NCBI GenBank assembly: GCA_004123355.1
Contig: SCHM01000005.1
Location: 558,001 to 622,000, forward strand
Reading direction: 5' to 3'
Length of the DNA stretch: 64,000 nt
Source: Amphirosellinia nigrospora
Taxonomy: Eukaryota; Ascomycota; Sordariomycetes; Xylariales; Xylariaceae
The first letter of the stretch is position 1; every line of letters starts with the position of its first letter. Below are positions 12,717 to 23,318 of this stretch, piece by piece. The position numbers were made by a program, and so were the translations under genes. Below the pieces are notes generated by a model. The model saw nothing but the letters and a program-made list of their open reading frames with translations. It searched no databases and was not told the origin of the DNA.

Positions 12717-14575
12717 GATTAATTAGGTGTTAGTGATATATTTCTATGATATCTACGAATGCGAAAGTATGTTGAGGTCTTTTGGGGGTGTATGTGACGG
12801 GGTATCACACTTCCGGTGTTTCTGATATGACTTGTTGCTATTGTACAAGGAGAGAAAAGCCTCTACCTATAGCTAGGATCTGCCTCTTAGCATATATATA
12901 TATACAAGCCTTTGGCCTGTGTCTATAGCCCCTAGTTACCGAGAGTTGAGTACGAAAACATTGCCCGGAGGCAGGAATATGAATATGTCGCCCAGAGGAA
13001 ATAAGACGAGATATAGCCCGGAGGCGGTGGGGGATCACATCAAATTCTCGAGGGCGACTGGGTCGGTATTGTCGTTGGTGTTGTGGTCGTTTGGCTTCGA
13101 CTTCCAACGTAGTGGGCAGGGTCCTAGGCTGCATATTGCTGTCGCCAGCACCTAGGGGACGTTCGTTGGGCATGAGCGCTCGTCGATCCCGGTTAGAGCA
13201 GTTGGATCCGGGTTCTTCTCCCAGAGTGACTACCCGCCTATTTCGTCCTCAGCTCTTGGTGCACGGAAACATACCGATCCTCACTAATTTCCTCGGGATC
13301 GCGGTAGCGTTCCATTACCATATGTCGCTCGATTCGGGCATCGTCATTACCGGGGTCCGGGAAAAGACAAACCCCGACGGGATGAAAGGTTCGCCCGTCT
13401 TCTTGCTCACAGCCATTTCATTGACGCACGCCGAGAGCCCCTATTCTTCCAAAAGGGTATAATCTGTTCTTAGTAGTCCTCTGCCGCAGGGCTTCTCCGG
13501 GTATCGGGGTTTTTGGCTTGAAGGTCCATGATTCCGGATACGAGCCCGCGAGTTCGCCTTCGGCATGCTTAATTGTTTCGACGGGCAGAGTTTTAGAATA
13601 TTAACCAGAGCTAGAAAAGTCAGAGTAGAGGCGGAGATGGAAGTTTTAACGTGCAATCCCTATTTTGCAAGTGTTAACACGAACCCAAGTCGATAATGGG
13701 TGGACTTGCACACCTCTGTAATATCTATGTTGGCACCAGGTAGGGAAGATGGATCGGCCGGGGCCGAGGGAGGAGATGTAGTAGAGATCTAATATGTCAG
13801 TCAGTATGTACATTTGTAAAGCTTTGGCAGTGCCGACGATGGGATGTGTGGATAGCTCTCAACTTCTTCAGAGTACGATACCTCCATTTGCTCTATTAGC
13901 GCTTGGAGCTTAGCAATTTGGCGGGCGAGCTCCTCGCGGATTGGTTTTTTGAGAATTCCAAGTAAGGAATAGAAGGGTGGGTGGCGTACGTGCGAGCGGT
14001 TTGTTTGGTGAGGTGTGCTAGCAATGGATGTTTTGGCTTGTTGAGGGGAGAAAAGTTGTCAAAACATGGACTTTAACTGTCGCAGTGGCAAGTATGAGGT
14101 GGAAAGGCCTTTGCGTGTGAAGGGCAGCCACTCTTAGATTACATACCTATTCAGTAGGTACTTAATCAATCTATCGAGGCATTTATCTGTAAATGTCGAA
14201 TTTTTATAATTTAGGTAGATGCATGTAGGCATATATTACCTACGGCTATTCAGGGGTTACTGTAGGCCACCTGCCTCCCAGCTTAGACACTACCGTGCTG
14301 CACACAGTCGGAAGCTGTGCAGCACCTCAAAAATCAAGTAGCGTGTAGGTATTTCTATCTCTTTGTTCGAAGATGTAGATGACGAATTTTGTTTTTAGGA
14401 CTATCAGGCTCTTTACGGACAAAGCTTTTGTTCATCAACTTTTGGTATTGTTAAAATGAATCGACACAGCTATATATAGAGACAAAAGATCACTCAGTTA
14501 AGCTTTCCTGGCATCTTTAAACGACAGTACACATAAACAATACATTGAATCCTCTACTTAAGCCCCACGATCTGA
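12717..14575. other. Intergenic region, no supported gene
   Basis: Open frames here (for example 13091-13462 on the plus strand) lack motifs, conserved starts or splice structure, and I do not call them. A short TA microsatellite lies at about 12893. One clean inverted repeat is listed separately at 14295-14325. Confidence 0.55.
14295..14325. repeat. Perfect 10-bp inverted repeat (hairpin)
   Basis: GTGCTGCACA (14295-14304) and TGTGCAGCAC (14316-14325) are exact reverse complements separated by 11 nt. It lies in intergenic DNA about 280 bp upstream of the SprT-like gene. It could form a stem-loop in RNA or be a dyad protein site; nothing else indicates a function. Confidence 0.6.
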
Positions 14576-15366
14576 TACCGCCTTATCAAGCAAAGCCATG
14601 TCTTATTACGTACATCCGACGTCAAAACTTTAAAGGTGATAGCAGATAACTTCTGGGATGAACCGACATTAAACTCACGTAAGTCCTCAAGAACCAACAC
14701 ACCGCATGATGCACAGGCACTAACTCGCTTAGTTGCCACCTCTTCATGGGCGGTTCAAGACCCGTATTCGGAAGCCGTAACGCGATTTGTGACGGCTTAC
14801 CGCAAGGCGCTAGAAATGGATCTACATAGTATGAGCAATAGCAAGCTGGAGGAGGAGCTCCGTCATTTTGAGGCTGACATCGATGATTTATTTTTCTTCT
14901 CACTCCTCACAAGGAAAGTAGAAGGAAAATCGGGACTAAACAGACTTTGGGTATAAGAGTCATGGATGGGTTTCCTGAGGGGTTGCACACAGGCGCCTAT
15001 ACCAAGAACAAATCAGCCTATATTAGAATGTGGCGCATAAACCAACAAGGAAAGCCTCATCGGTTTCAGCACTTGATACATACTGTGGTGCATGAGATGT
15101 GTCATGCATTCCTCGACCTCTTCAGCGATAAGCGACATCGAAAGCATCATGACTGGGTCCTTGATCATGGGGGCCACGGTGAGATGTTTTGGGTACTTTT
15201 TCGCTTCATCTCAAGAAAGCTAGGGGCATACACACAGTCGGACCGATGGCGAGAGCAGTCTGAGTGGATGGAGAGGGAGTGCTACGAGCTCACACAAACA
15301 AGAGGCGAGCCTGGTTCTTGGGGCACACCAGAGCGGACTCTCATGGGCAGCGTCCTTAACTCTTGA
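14576..15366 (+). CDS. Small SprT-like zinc metalloprotease, one frameshift
   Basis: The second half carries the SprT-like signature: VHEMCHAFLDLFSD (HExxH zinc/catalytic motif, near 15090) followed about 25 residues later by GHGEMFW, which supplies the third His ligand. A first half (AVTRFVTAYRKALEMDL, DDLFFFSLLTRKV) matches the upstream region of small fungal SprT-domain proteins of unknown physiological role; SprT relatives cleave DNA-protein crosslinks, but this lineage is not characterised. An intron at 14679-14732 (GTAAGT, CACTAAC branch, CTTAG) is well formed and keeps frame. The two halves lie in different frames and meet near 14940 (LLTRKV... then LGIRVMDG), with no splice sites to bridge them, so a one-base indel is inferred. 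No ATG occurs in the first frame before 14816, so the true start is either 14816 or an unseen upstream exon; the start given is only the edge of the open frame. Confidence 0.72.
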
Positions 15367-15932
15367 CTTATGTTAGTATTCTTACATATTTAATACATTG
15401 CGTATGGAATTTATTGATGCCCGAGCCTGGTCGCGACCCTTAAGTTTTGTATTTCAAAAGTTTAGATCTTCGTAATTTAGATACATTTATGCAGGATCAT
15501 TGTATAGTTGCCTATGTCGTAAAACCCCTATTCTTGGAGATTTGAAATCGTGCACACGTTAGAACATATGTAAAAAAGGCGTTAGGGTAAATAAGACAAG
15601 TAGATGGAATGCAAACTACTGCAGTCAGGGGCGAGGAAAATACAATCTATCTGCACTAATTTCTCCGCTGAGAGGCGAATGAAAACCATCGAGTTTGAAA
15701 TTGATGCGCGTCGGCCAACGTCCCCATTATTAGACTTAGGTCCGAATGCCACACCTCGCGCTTCTCCTAGGGCTTTATTCTATGGCTATGGTCTCTAAAG
15801 AACGATGTCGGGATCCACAACTCATAGGAACGGTACTGCTACCGCCACCGGCTGTACTATGCATCCGGTGCATCCTCGCTGGACCGCAACGTGGCGTTTG
15901 CAAAATTTTTCCGTCCGTCTGTTTAAGATTGC

Positions 15933-16900
15933 TTAGCAGTAAGCACAACCGCATTGGAAAGTCAGGATACTTACCCAATTCGGAAATGGCGTGAACTTAT
16001 AAGACTGGCCGCCAAAAGTCAAAGTTCCTTCATGCCGGCAAAGTTCTACGGTACCATGCACTGTACCGCTCACGAGGAACACTTGTATACTAGGATGCCA
16101 AGTGATCTGGTCTTGAAAGCGTCGAATATCTTCAACGGAAAAGTGTAAGGATTTGAAAAGGACAAGGGCTTCGAGCCAAATGGGGAGAAATTCTTGGTCC
16201 CTGTCGAAAGTGCATCGATACCCATACTTTTCAAGTGTCGGGTGGACCCCGACTTCTACCATTTCCGTGATGTGGTCACAGAATTTCTGATTATCCTCCG
16301 TGAGTTCAATCCCGCCATCGCATGTGAGGCTATATTCGGCGATCTCGTATAGAATCCACATGCGCGCTTCAAACGGCGGGTAGTGCCACATAAACCCGCA
16401 ATTTCTGATGATCCCCGACATTGTCTCCATCGTCCGTATGAAGTAGTTCTCTTCCTGCGGGGTGCGGGAGCCTGAGGCGCACAGGTCCAATCGACCCAGA
16501 CGTATTCCCAAGTATGTGGCCGAAGCCCGTTCTGGAAAAGCGATAGATACTCACCGTTGGGATCGGGGTCCTCATGGGTACACCAGAAGTGACTGACGAA
16601 GAAACAATCAGTCCTTGTGACGTACCCAGGGAATGCAGGGAGTAGTATGTAGTCATCCAATCTGTCCCTGCTCCATTTTGCCAGCCTTTCCTGCGAGAGA
16701 AATGCTTTTCTTCGCTGGAAAAACCAGTACATAGGTATCTCTCGAGGCTGACCCAAAAAGTCGTCCAGATCGGTAAAGCTTTCTAAAAAGTCCTTTGCAA
16801 GCCTTACACCTTGAGGGCATGAGCCCCAGACAGCTAAGCTTCGCTGTACAAGCGATGCCCAGGAAGGGCTGCAGGGAGAAATATTCTCAGACGATGCCAT
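15933..16900 (-). CDS. Conserved fungal HET-like protein (SHFW / WVDWTCAPQ), one frameshift
   Basis: The protein reads from ATG at 16900 (MASSENIS) through DCFFVSHFWCTHEDPDPNGEY and WEYVWVDWTCAPQ, then after a frame break near 16472 continues RTPQEENYFIRTMETMSGI, IIRNCGFMWHYPPFEARMW, ILYEIAEYSLTCDGG, HGYRCTFDRDQEF-like and WLEALVLF. This pattern is a widespread but uncharacterised fungal family. The WVDWTCAPQ segment recalls the WIDALCINQ motif of HET domains, which act in heterokaryon incompatibility; that link is inference. The two frames join if a single base is restored after CAPQ, so this is either a one-base deletion or an assembly error. The last exon is uncertain: a GTAAGT donor at 15974 suggests an intron ending near 15922 and a short further exon towards 15775. 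Confidence 0.65.
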
Positions 16901-17261
16901 TCCGTCTGTAGTAAGCATCCGCACAAGGTGAGATAACAAGGAGTGTCTTGAAGTACAAAAAGCTCCCAACGTGATTGTCAATTGCAATCATTGATGAGGC
17001 TCATCAACGCGGTGTATAGACGGCGTTAGGATTGTGGCTTCTGTGTTGTAGTGTGAATGAGAAATAGTCAAACAACATCGGAGACCTCAGACGTATGATG
17101 ATCGGCTGCAATATGGCTAACGCGACCGATATGTGATAGCCACTAAAGCCTGTTTGGTTACGAGAGCTGTCGTTTTACTTTTATATGCCCATCACATCAT
17201 CGGGCAACGGGAAGCGGCTCTGCCAGCAGCTTGCGGGATAACCTAGGACTTTGCAGCCTGC

Positions 17262-17573
17262 CTAAGGTTGTATCTGACGTGATCGGGCTCGGACGGCGCA
17301 TATAGCTTGATCGAAACGTAATTGGCTACGGAGTGCTTGAAGATATAAGACAAGCCCGTCTTCGCCTCTTAACTCATACACCAAGCCAAGAACCGTAGAT
17401 ATATTCGCATGCACTATGTTTGCGACAGTCCTTTGGTTGATTCGCCAGTAATGGTCTAGCAACTCTGCTCGACCGATAAAGACGCGGTTAAAGCACTGTT
17501 TGGCCATACGCTGTAGCCAAGAGTTATTGCTATAGGCAAAGTAGAACTTTCTTGGATGCGACATACCGGCCAT
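17262..17573 (-). pseudogene. Gamma-glutamylcyclotransferase-like (GGCT) relic
   Basis: The frame RKFYFAYSNNSWLQRMAKQC, then FIGRAELLDHYWRINQR, ANIVHANIST and GLVYELRGED aligns with the start of fungal GGCT-like proteins, whose fold opens with a YFAYGSNL loop that binds substrate. Here that loop reads YSNN: Gly to Ser and Ser to Asn, both explicable by G-to-A transitions. After GLVYELRGED the frame turns to nonsense near 17345, while another frame resumes with VANYVSIKLYAPSEP, as expected further along the family. Loss of the substrate loop plus a frame break indicates a dead copy. Start is ATG 17573 (or 17564). The family call rests on memory of the motif order, not on a search. Confidence 0.6.
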
Positions 17574-18109
17574 GGCGCAAGTTGGTTTCAAGGGTTTGCG
17601 GAGGATGGGCGTGGCTACTACACGCACCAGCCACAAGAAGACATAGCCACATGAGCCACACAGAGTCCTGGGAACTCCTGGGAACTACCTACTGGAGAGG
17701 CCGATATAATTACAAACTATACGCACTTCCACGTATTGTCTATATGCACAGCCTCGGCCTGTGGACGTCGTCAGAGTTCAAAAAGTTTCGGCATCTCGAT
17801 TGTAGCAAATGCCAGAGAGGGACCAAGAACCTTGAAAATAACCCAAATTCAGTATTACACCTTAACTTCCAACAACCTCGTCTGGTATAGACTATTACTA
17901 CGCGCTTCTCCCTAGTATAATACTAGGAAGAAATTTATATTCTAAATTGACGTATGGGTTTCCGGGGGCGGACTGACGGGAAGAATAAGAGTCCGCATTT
18001 CTATAGGGTACGTATCTGGCAACCTTATAGTTGCATTGGTATGCTTAGTTACATATCAGTCACTATGCTTTTAGTGAATCCTGCTTCCTTCAACTGCAGG
18101 TACAGTAAG

Positions 18110-18127
18110 TAGGTAGGTACCTACCTA
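18110..18127. repeat. 18-bp perfect palindrome
   Basis: TAGGTAGGTACCTACCTA is its own reverse complement. TAGG/CCTA-type tracts of this kind are common low-complexity sequence in many Sordariomycete genomes, so it carries little functional weight. Confidence 0.7.
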
Positions 18128-20434
18128 AGGTAAAGAGACGAACCTGCATATAAGGCTAACTTAGATAATAGCGCCTAGATGGAATGATGTAGAGTCTTGA
18201 CTGAAGCTAACGATGCTGCTGACTCCATCCCATCGATGTTATCGCGTTGTTGCAATCTCTAAGAGGTACCCCTGCGACCCGATACCGTACCATACGCTGT
18301 ATGCATACTTGATATTCGAACCTGGCTGCCCAACAACAACATCGCGAGGTTCGATTACTTACGGCCATGGTATATAGATACAAATATATTGTAATGTTTG
18401 TTGTTACGAAAATGGTTACAAGTTTGTTGCGTCATAGGCTAAACCTCTATCCCACGCTGTATACCCAAACGTCCTCTGTTCCAGAGGGTAAGCGTCATAA
18501 CACTCCCAAGTCTATAAAACAAGCTCGACAAGGCATGGCATGAGCCTTGGACTACTAGTTCATTTTGATGTACGGGCTGCGTGTTAGATCTGAGGTGGGG
18601 AAAGGGATCCGGGCTTGGTGCTACACAGGGACACAGCCAGAGACAAAGAGACTCCTTATTTGTAGTTATCCCGCGAAGTTGATTTGAAAGAATTTATGCA
18701 AAGACAAATATCTATGCCTACATAAGCTATTCTAGGCTCGGTTTTGTTCCTTGAAGCATTTGTTGGCGTAATTATTCGCCACGTCTAGATCTCAGATCAC
18801 AACTACTTCCTAGAATAGACTATTCGGAAACGCTATTACCAACTGTCTCGTTACTGGGACTTCCCCCTAAACTTCATGCTGAGGTAGTTAAGAGTTTATC
18901 ATTCCCTGACAACGTTAAGTGAAGAGAACCTACAAGTACTTTACAGACTTTGGTGTGGAATATGGTATAGTGTTGAGCCAGGAAGGATTTATTCAGGGAC
19001 CTTCTTCGAAGTGTAGTCTAGTTGCTCATATACCAATATAAGGGGTGTACTATGTAGTATGCCTTCGTTGTCTGTACTTTCATATAGGGACGGAAGATAG
19101 GCAGCACAGAAAAACTTCATACTGGCTGCCTTGCACAGCAGTGATAGCCAGGCGTCTGGTAGTCTCGAAGCGGTTCAGATTAGGATATCTCTCGTTCGCG
19201 TCTTCCAATTGGACACCCATTGGTATTATTAATGAGCGCTAGTTTACCAGCCGAGACATATTTCTTTTCCAGAAGATGACAATTAACCGGTCGAGCTGCA
19301 TGTTCATAACGCTATAAGGAAATGATTCTTTTGTTCTATTAGGTTATTTTGGCATAAGAAGGACGCTTGAAAGATTGGCGTTCATCAACAAAACCCTGCG
19401 TAGCTATGTCGGAACTCTGGGAGTTAGAAGCGGTGTAACAGTCGGAGAGCGATTGCGTCACCCGAGTGCCGAGAGACATATTTCCGACCGCGACACCAGC
19501 TATAGATAGTGGATCGGACGTGGGATGAGCTCTTGAAATGGATGACTTGAACAGGTTGTGGGTTTTGCCGTAGTAGCTTTGTTAGAGCGAAGTATGCTTT
19601 GAAGCGGGCGAGACGGAATCCCGAATGACATCTCGGCGAATTCAATGCATTGACCGAGATTACCGGTTGGTCTTTTGATGCGGGTGTGATTGGATATTAG
19701 TTCTAGACGATTACTCTTGGGTTCGCATAGAAGTAACGACTAGTAGTGAAGGGTAGAGAACTAAACACTGTATCATGCAATTGTCACATGTCAACGGACA
19801 CACTGTAAATGTGCACATTGATATTTCCCAAAATGTCCTCGGCCCGGCGAAGAACTGTGTTGGCTGCCGGTTATTCCAAGTCCAGCTTAGTAAAGGGCCG
19901 CGTCGAGAACGAGTTACGTTTTTTAAGTACGTTTCCCTAGAACTTCGACTGTCGAGGATGAATTGCTAGGACGATGGAGATCGCTACAGCCAACTGTAGG
20001 ACAGGTAGTTAGCAGGGTGCCTATTAACACAGGTAGGGCTGTAAGCAGAAAACAGCTCAAATTTTGCAACATTGAAGCCCAGCCAATGGTATAGGCTAGC
20101 ATGGAAGTAGGAAAGAAATAAATGTGTTGCAAGCTGAACAGTTTACCCTACGTTTTGCTAGGGGAAAGTGTCTGCATCTATATGTCACTCCTTAGCATGG
20201 CAACATTGCCTGTTGCGCAGTTGTACAATGTCTTGAATTTCATTATCGACACAAGCCCGCAGTAAAGCCCCTATCGCTGATCCTTTACCTAGAATTTGGC
20301 GATGCTAGAATGGCGCGCCGCGACGTTTCGCCTTTGTGACGGAGTAGCCCCACATTAACTGAAGCGCGCCAGCATCGCTGGCCTGCTTAGGTAGAAGCAG
20401 AGCATACGGAACGTATTGGTAAGCTCGGGTATAG

Positions 20435-20520
20435 CCAAGCCCGTTGACGGGCTTGGTGTGCTCGGTTTACCCTACGCGGGTTAACCATGTTCCGTGTGCT
20501 CGCACACATATATATACATA
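20435..20520. repeat. Double-hairpin element, copy A
   Basis: Two stem-loops follow each other: CCAAGCCCG-TTGA-CGGGCTTGG (20435-20456, perfect 9-bp stem) and GTGTGC-TC-GCACAC (20494-20507), then an ACATATATATACATA tract. A similar order of hairpin, hairpin and ACACATATATATT occurs at 26876-26937. Paired hairpins before an AT-rich tail suggest the structured end of a mobile or repetitive element (LTR, SINE or Helitron remnant), but no terminal repeat or target duplication was found. Confidence 0.5.
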
Positions 20521-22679
20521 AAACTACAGACTAAATTCTATAGTACAACTTGATCTAGCGGATCCTCTGAAACTACTCTGTTACGTTCCCTTGTATACGT
20601 ACTAGTTCAATCCCTCTGTTAGAATTAGCTATAGAAGTACGCTAGTACTTCACAGCCTTTAAAATAGTTATGCCTAACGTAAATCCCCGGAGGAGTCGAG
20701 GCGTTGCTCACTTTCAATGACAATCGAGAGGTAGCATTTTACGCTTCAAGACTCTCTCATTGCGAAATGCGAAATAAATAGGGTAAAAGCTTGTATATGC
20801 TAGCGCTAAAGCTTGTTCATAGGCCGAATAAAAAGTATCGTCTTCAAGGCTAGAATTAGAGTCGCCGATGTATACCGCGGTCATAAGGAAAGCCCCCATA
20901 ATCCGGTATATATAATCAATCGTTTAGTTAACCCTAAACGGCCTCCTTAGGTGGTATTTGCGATAGCTAGCAGTTATAGTTAGGTTTACAACACAGGGAC
21001 AAGAACATTTCCGCAGGCATTCCCTCTTGAAGATGCAAAAGGATTGATCCAGGCTTAACGGGATTACCTTTGTCGACGTTATGTTGTAAATTCAATAATG
21101 CATTGTATAGATGACCTGTAGGTTGCCTGTGATCATTTCGACCAAGTCAAAATTCAGTATTCTTTTCGTCGAGCCCCTAGTCAATCATATTGATGGAGTC
21201 TAAGGCGACGGGGTCTCCTGTTTCGGCGGAGATGGTCCCCGCAACTCAGGGGATGATGTCGTCTCGGACCACAACAGAACCGCTCGGCTCCGATATCAAT
21301 GCTCGGGACCTCATAAAGCTATCATAGTTCACAAGGAAGGCAATGCAAATACAAAAATTTTGTGATAGTTCCCACGCTATACTCTAGGTGTCGTAAACCC
21401 CTAGCGGAGACTAAACTTCTTTGAAACGATTTACCGGGGTGGTACACGTCCCAATTAGTCCAAGATAGTCGCCCTAACGATCGCGATTATCGCGTTCTTT
21501 ACCAACAACATTCCAAATAACCAACATTGGGTACGAGCACGGGTTAGCTGCTTCACTCACACGGCATGTCGCGGTCTGTCACCTCCGATTTTTTAAGGTC
21601 GCGCTCGGGGTTCCGGCTCTATAGACGCCCTGTAAACGGAACCGCTTTCTCAGTGATGCCGGCCAGCTCAGCCCTTACTTCGACCACCTCTTTTCACGTC
21701 GCCAAGCTTTCTAGACGCGATGTTCCACCTATTATTGCGTTATCCATGTTAATTGTTGCGGCCAAGAAGAGAAGCCCGTGCGCGGGCGCGCATACTTCCC
21801 GCCTTTAGCGTGACAGGTACTAGCCTATAAGCTAAGGTTGCTTAATTTACACTACACGATGAGGTTAATGGCACTATTTGTTCACATCCGTATATTTACT
21901 ACGTACTATATAGTGTGTTAATCTGGTGTTTGCAGAGGCGCGATTAATATACTCCGTAGGTAATCACAAAATCGCAGTCGTTTTGAAGACAGTGGGTGAT
22001 CAGCAAACCATCTCAATATTTTGTCACCAATCAGGAATGGCCGGATAGTCCGGCGCGGGTGTTGATTGGAAAAATCTACAGAATCCCGCCTGAATTTTGT
22101 TCATCCTGGTTGTGAATCTGTCATAATGACAAGGTATATGGCTTTACCGACATACTTAAATCCCCTACCCGTATAGAACATAGTATGTGTCAGCATATAG
22201 CGTATCTTTCACACACTAGAGGGTAGATAGAGGGCGCACATTGGTCGAGTTGGCAAGGATGATAGCGGGCTACGTAAGCTTGGCTAGTTGGGGCAGACAG
22301 GGGCAGTTACAGTCTATCGCGGAATGAAGCTTGGTCTTCAACCCAATTCACATATCCTTACCTAAATAGGAACAAGTCATGAATGCTCAATGCCGGGTCT
22401 AAACCAAAGTGGCCGACCCAACCGGAGGTTAATTAACTCGGCCGATGGTTCCGGGAGGGACTACGCTAGTGTACGCTTAAGCATCCTTGTTAGATAGACA
22501 TGTTTTGATAATTGTGTTGTAAGTTCGAATTGCGCCATACTATGACATACAAAGTTCTTTGAATATAAACCACTTGGTTTAGCTGAAGAATCTTCTACCC
22601 TGCACTGCTAATCTCACAAGACATCTATCCTCATACGAACCACATCTAAGTCCCAGAGCCAATATAACCCAACGACAAA

Positions 22680-23318
22680 ATGTACAACAAGGTCTCTACC
22701 TGTGGCAGCCCTTGTGGTGTATCTCTCGCTCAGACCTTTTCCGCTGATACTTCCGCTTGCGCTGCGAGTAGAAGTCTCTTCATAGCGGGCGCCCCAACGC
22801 CCGCTGCCGCACTCTCGCCTTACTTGGACGGTCCCATAGGCGGCGGCCACGGTGCCACAGGCACTTCAACATATGCGCAGACCACTTTACCCCCGGATAC
22901 TCTAGAGGATCCCCAGGGCTACGTCGCCGTCCTTTGCAGCGTCGCCGCCGATCTGCCTTCCTCATTGTTGCCCGATTTCCAGAGCTGGGGCCAAGGACTT
23001 CTCAAATATGGTAGCTCCCATATCTCTGCATACGACGCCTTCATCACGGAATGTGTTACCACCGGACAGGAGGCCTCTACCAAAATTAGCTACCTCAACT
23101 CTATCCTCACGGGCACTGGTGCCCTCTGCGCGCCCACAAGTGCTGCCGGTACTACCACCGCCTCTGCCTCTTACCCTGTCGCGACACCTTCGGGCAACAA
23201 CTCGACCAGCACATCCGCCACTTTGATCCCCACGGCTGCTGCTGCTGCCAGACCCACCGGTGTCCTTGCCGGCGCAGCGGCCCTGGGCGGCCTTATCGGT
23301 GCCGTAGCCCTGATGTAA
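22680..23318 (+). CDS. Infection-structure-specific-like protein, putative GPI-anchored
   Basis: An uninterrupted 212-residue frame opens at ATG 22680 in a favourable CAAAATG context. It matches the fungal family annotated as infection structure specific protein: LCSVAADLPSSLLPDFQSWG, SSHISAYDAFITECVTTG, SYLNSILTGTGALC, then a Ser/Thr-rich linker and a hydrophobic C-terminus (GVLAGAAALGGLIGAVALM) typical of GPI-anchor attachment. Members are secreted cell-wall or surface proteins; their biochemical role is unknown. Cysteines in the core (near residues 85, 124 and 150) are kept. The oddity is the N-terminus, MYNKVSTCGSPCGVSLAQTF, which lacks the clear hydrophobic signal peptide expected for a GPI protein. 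The first codons may have decayed, or a 5' exon is missing. It stands alone in gene-poor DNA with no co-directional neighbour. Confidence 0.75.
   Translation: MYNKVSTCGSPCGVSLAQTFSADTSACAASRSLFIAGAPTPAAALSPYLDGPIGGGHGATGTSTYAQTTLPPDTLEDPQGYVAVLCSVAADLPSSLLPDFQSWGQGLLKYGSSHISAYDAFITECVTTGQEASTKISYLNSILTGTGALCAPTSAAGTTTASASYPVATPSGNNSTSTSATLIPTAAAAARPTGVLAGAAALGGLIGAVALM

Larger units (their letters stand above)
17637..22679. other. Gene-poor region
   Basis: Five kilobases hold only short motif-free open frames (for example 19045-19242, 19424-19645, 21566-21808) that I do not support as genes. Stop codons are dense in all frames. Structured sequences at 18110 and 20435 are listed separately. 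Confidence 0.55.

Noticed and set aside
13091-13462. 123-codon plus-strand frame
   Set aside because: No motif, no splice context and no recognisable family; treated as intergenic.
20400-20520. tRNA or other structured RNA gene at the double hairpin
   Set aside because: No cloverleaf, A/B box or CCA-proximal pairing can be drawn; the arms are separate stem-loops.
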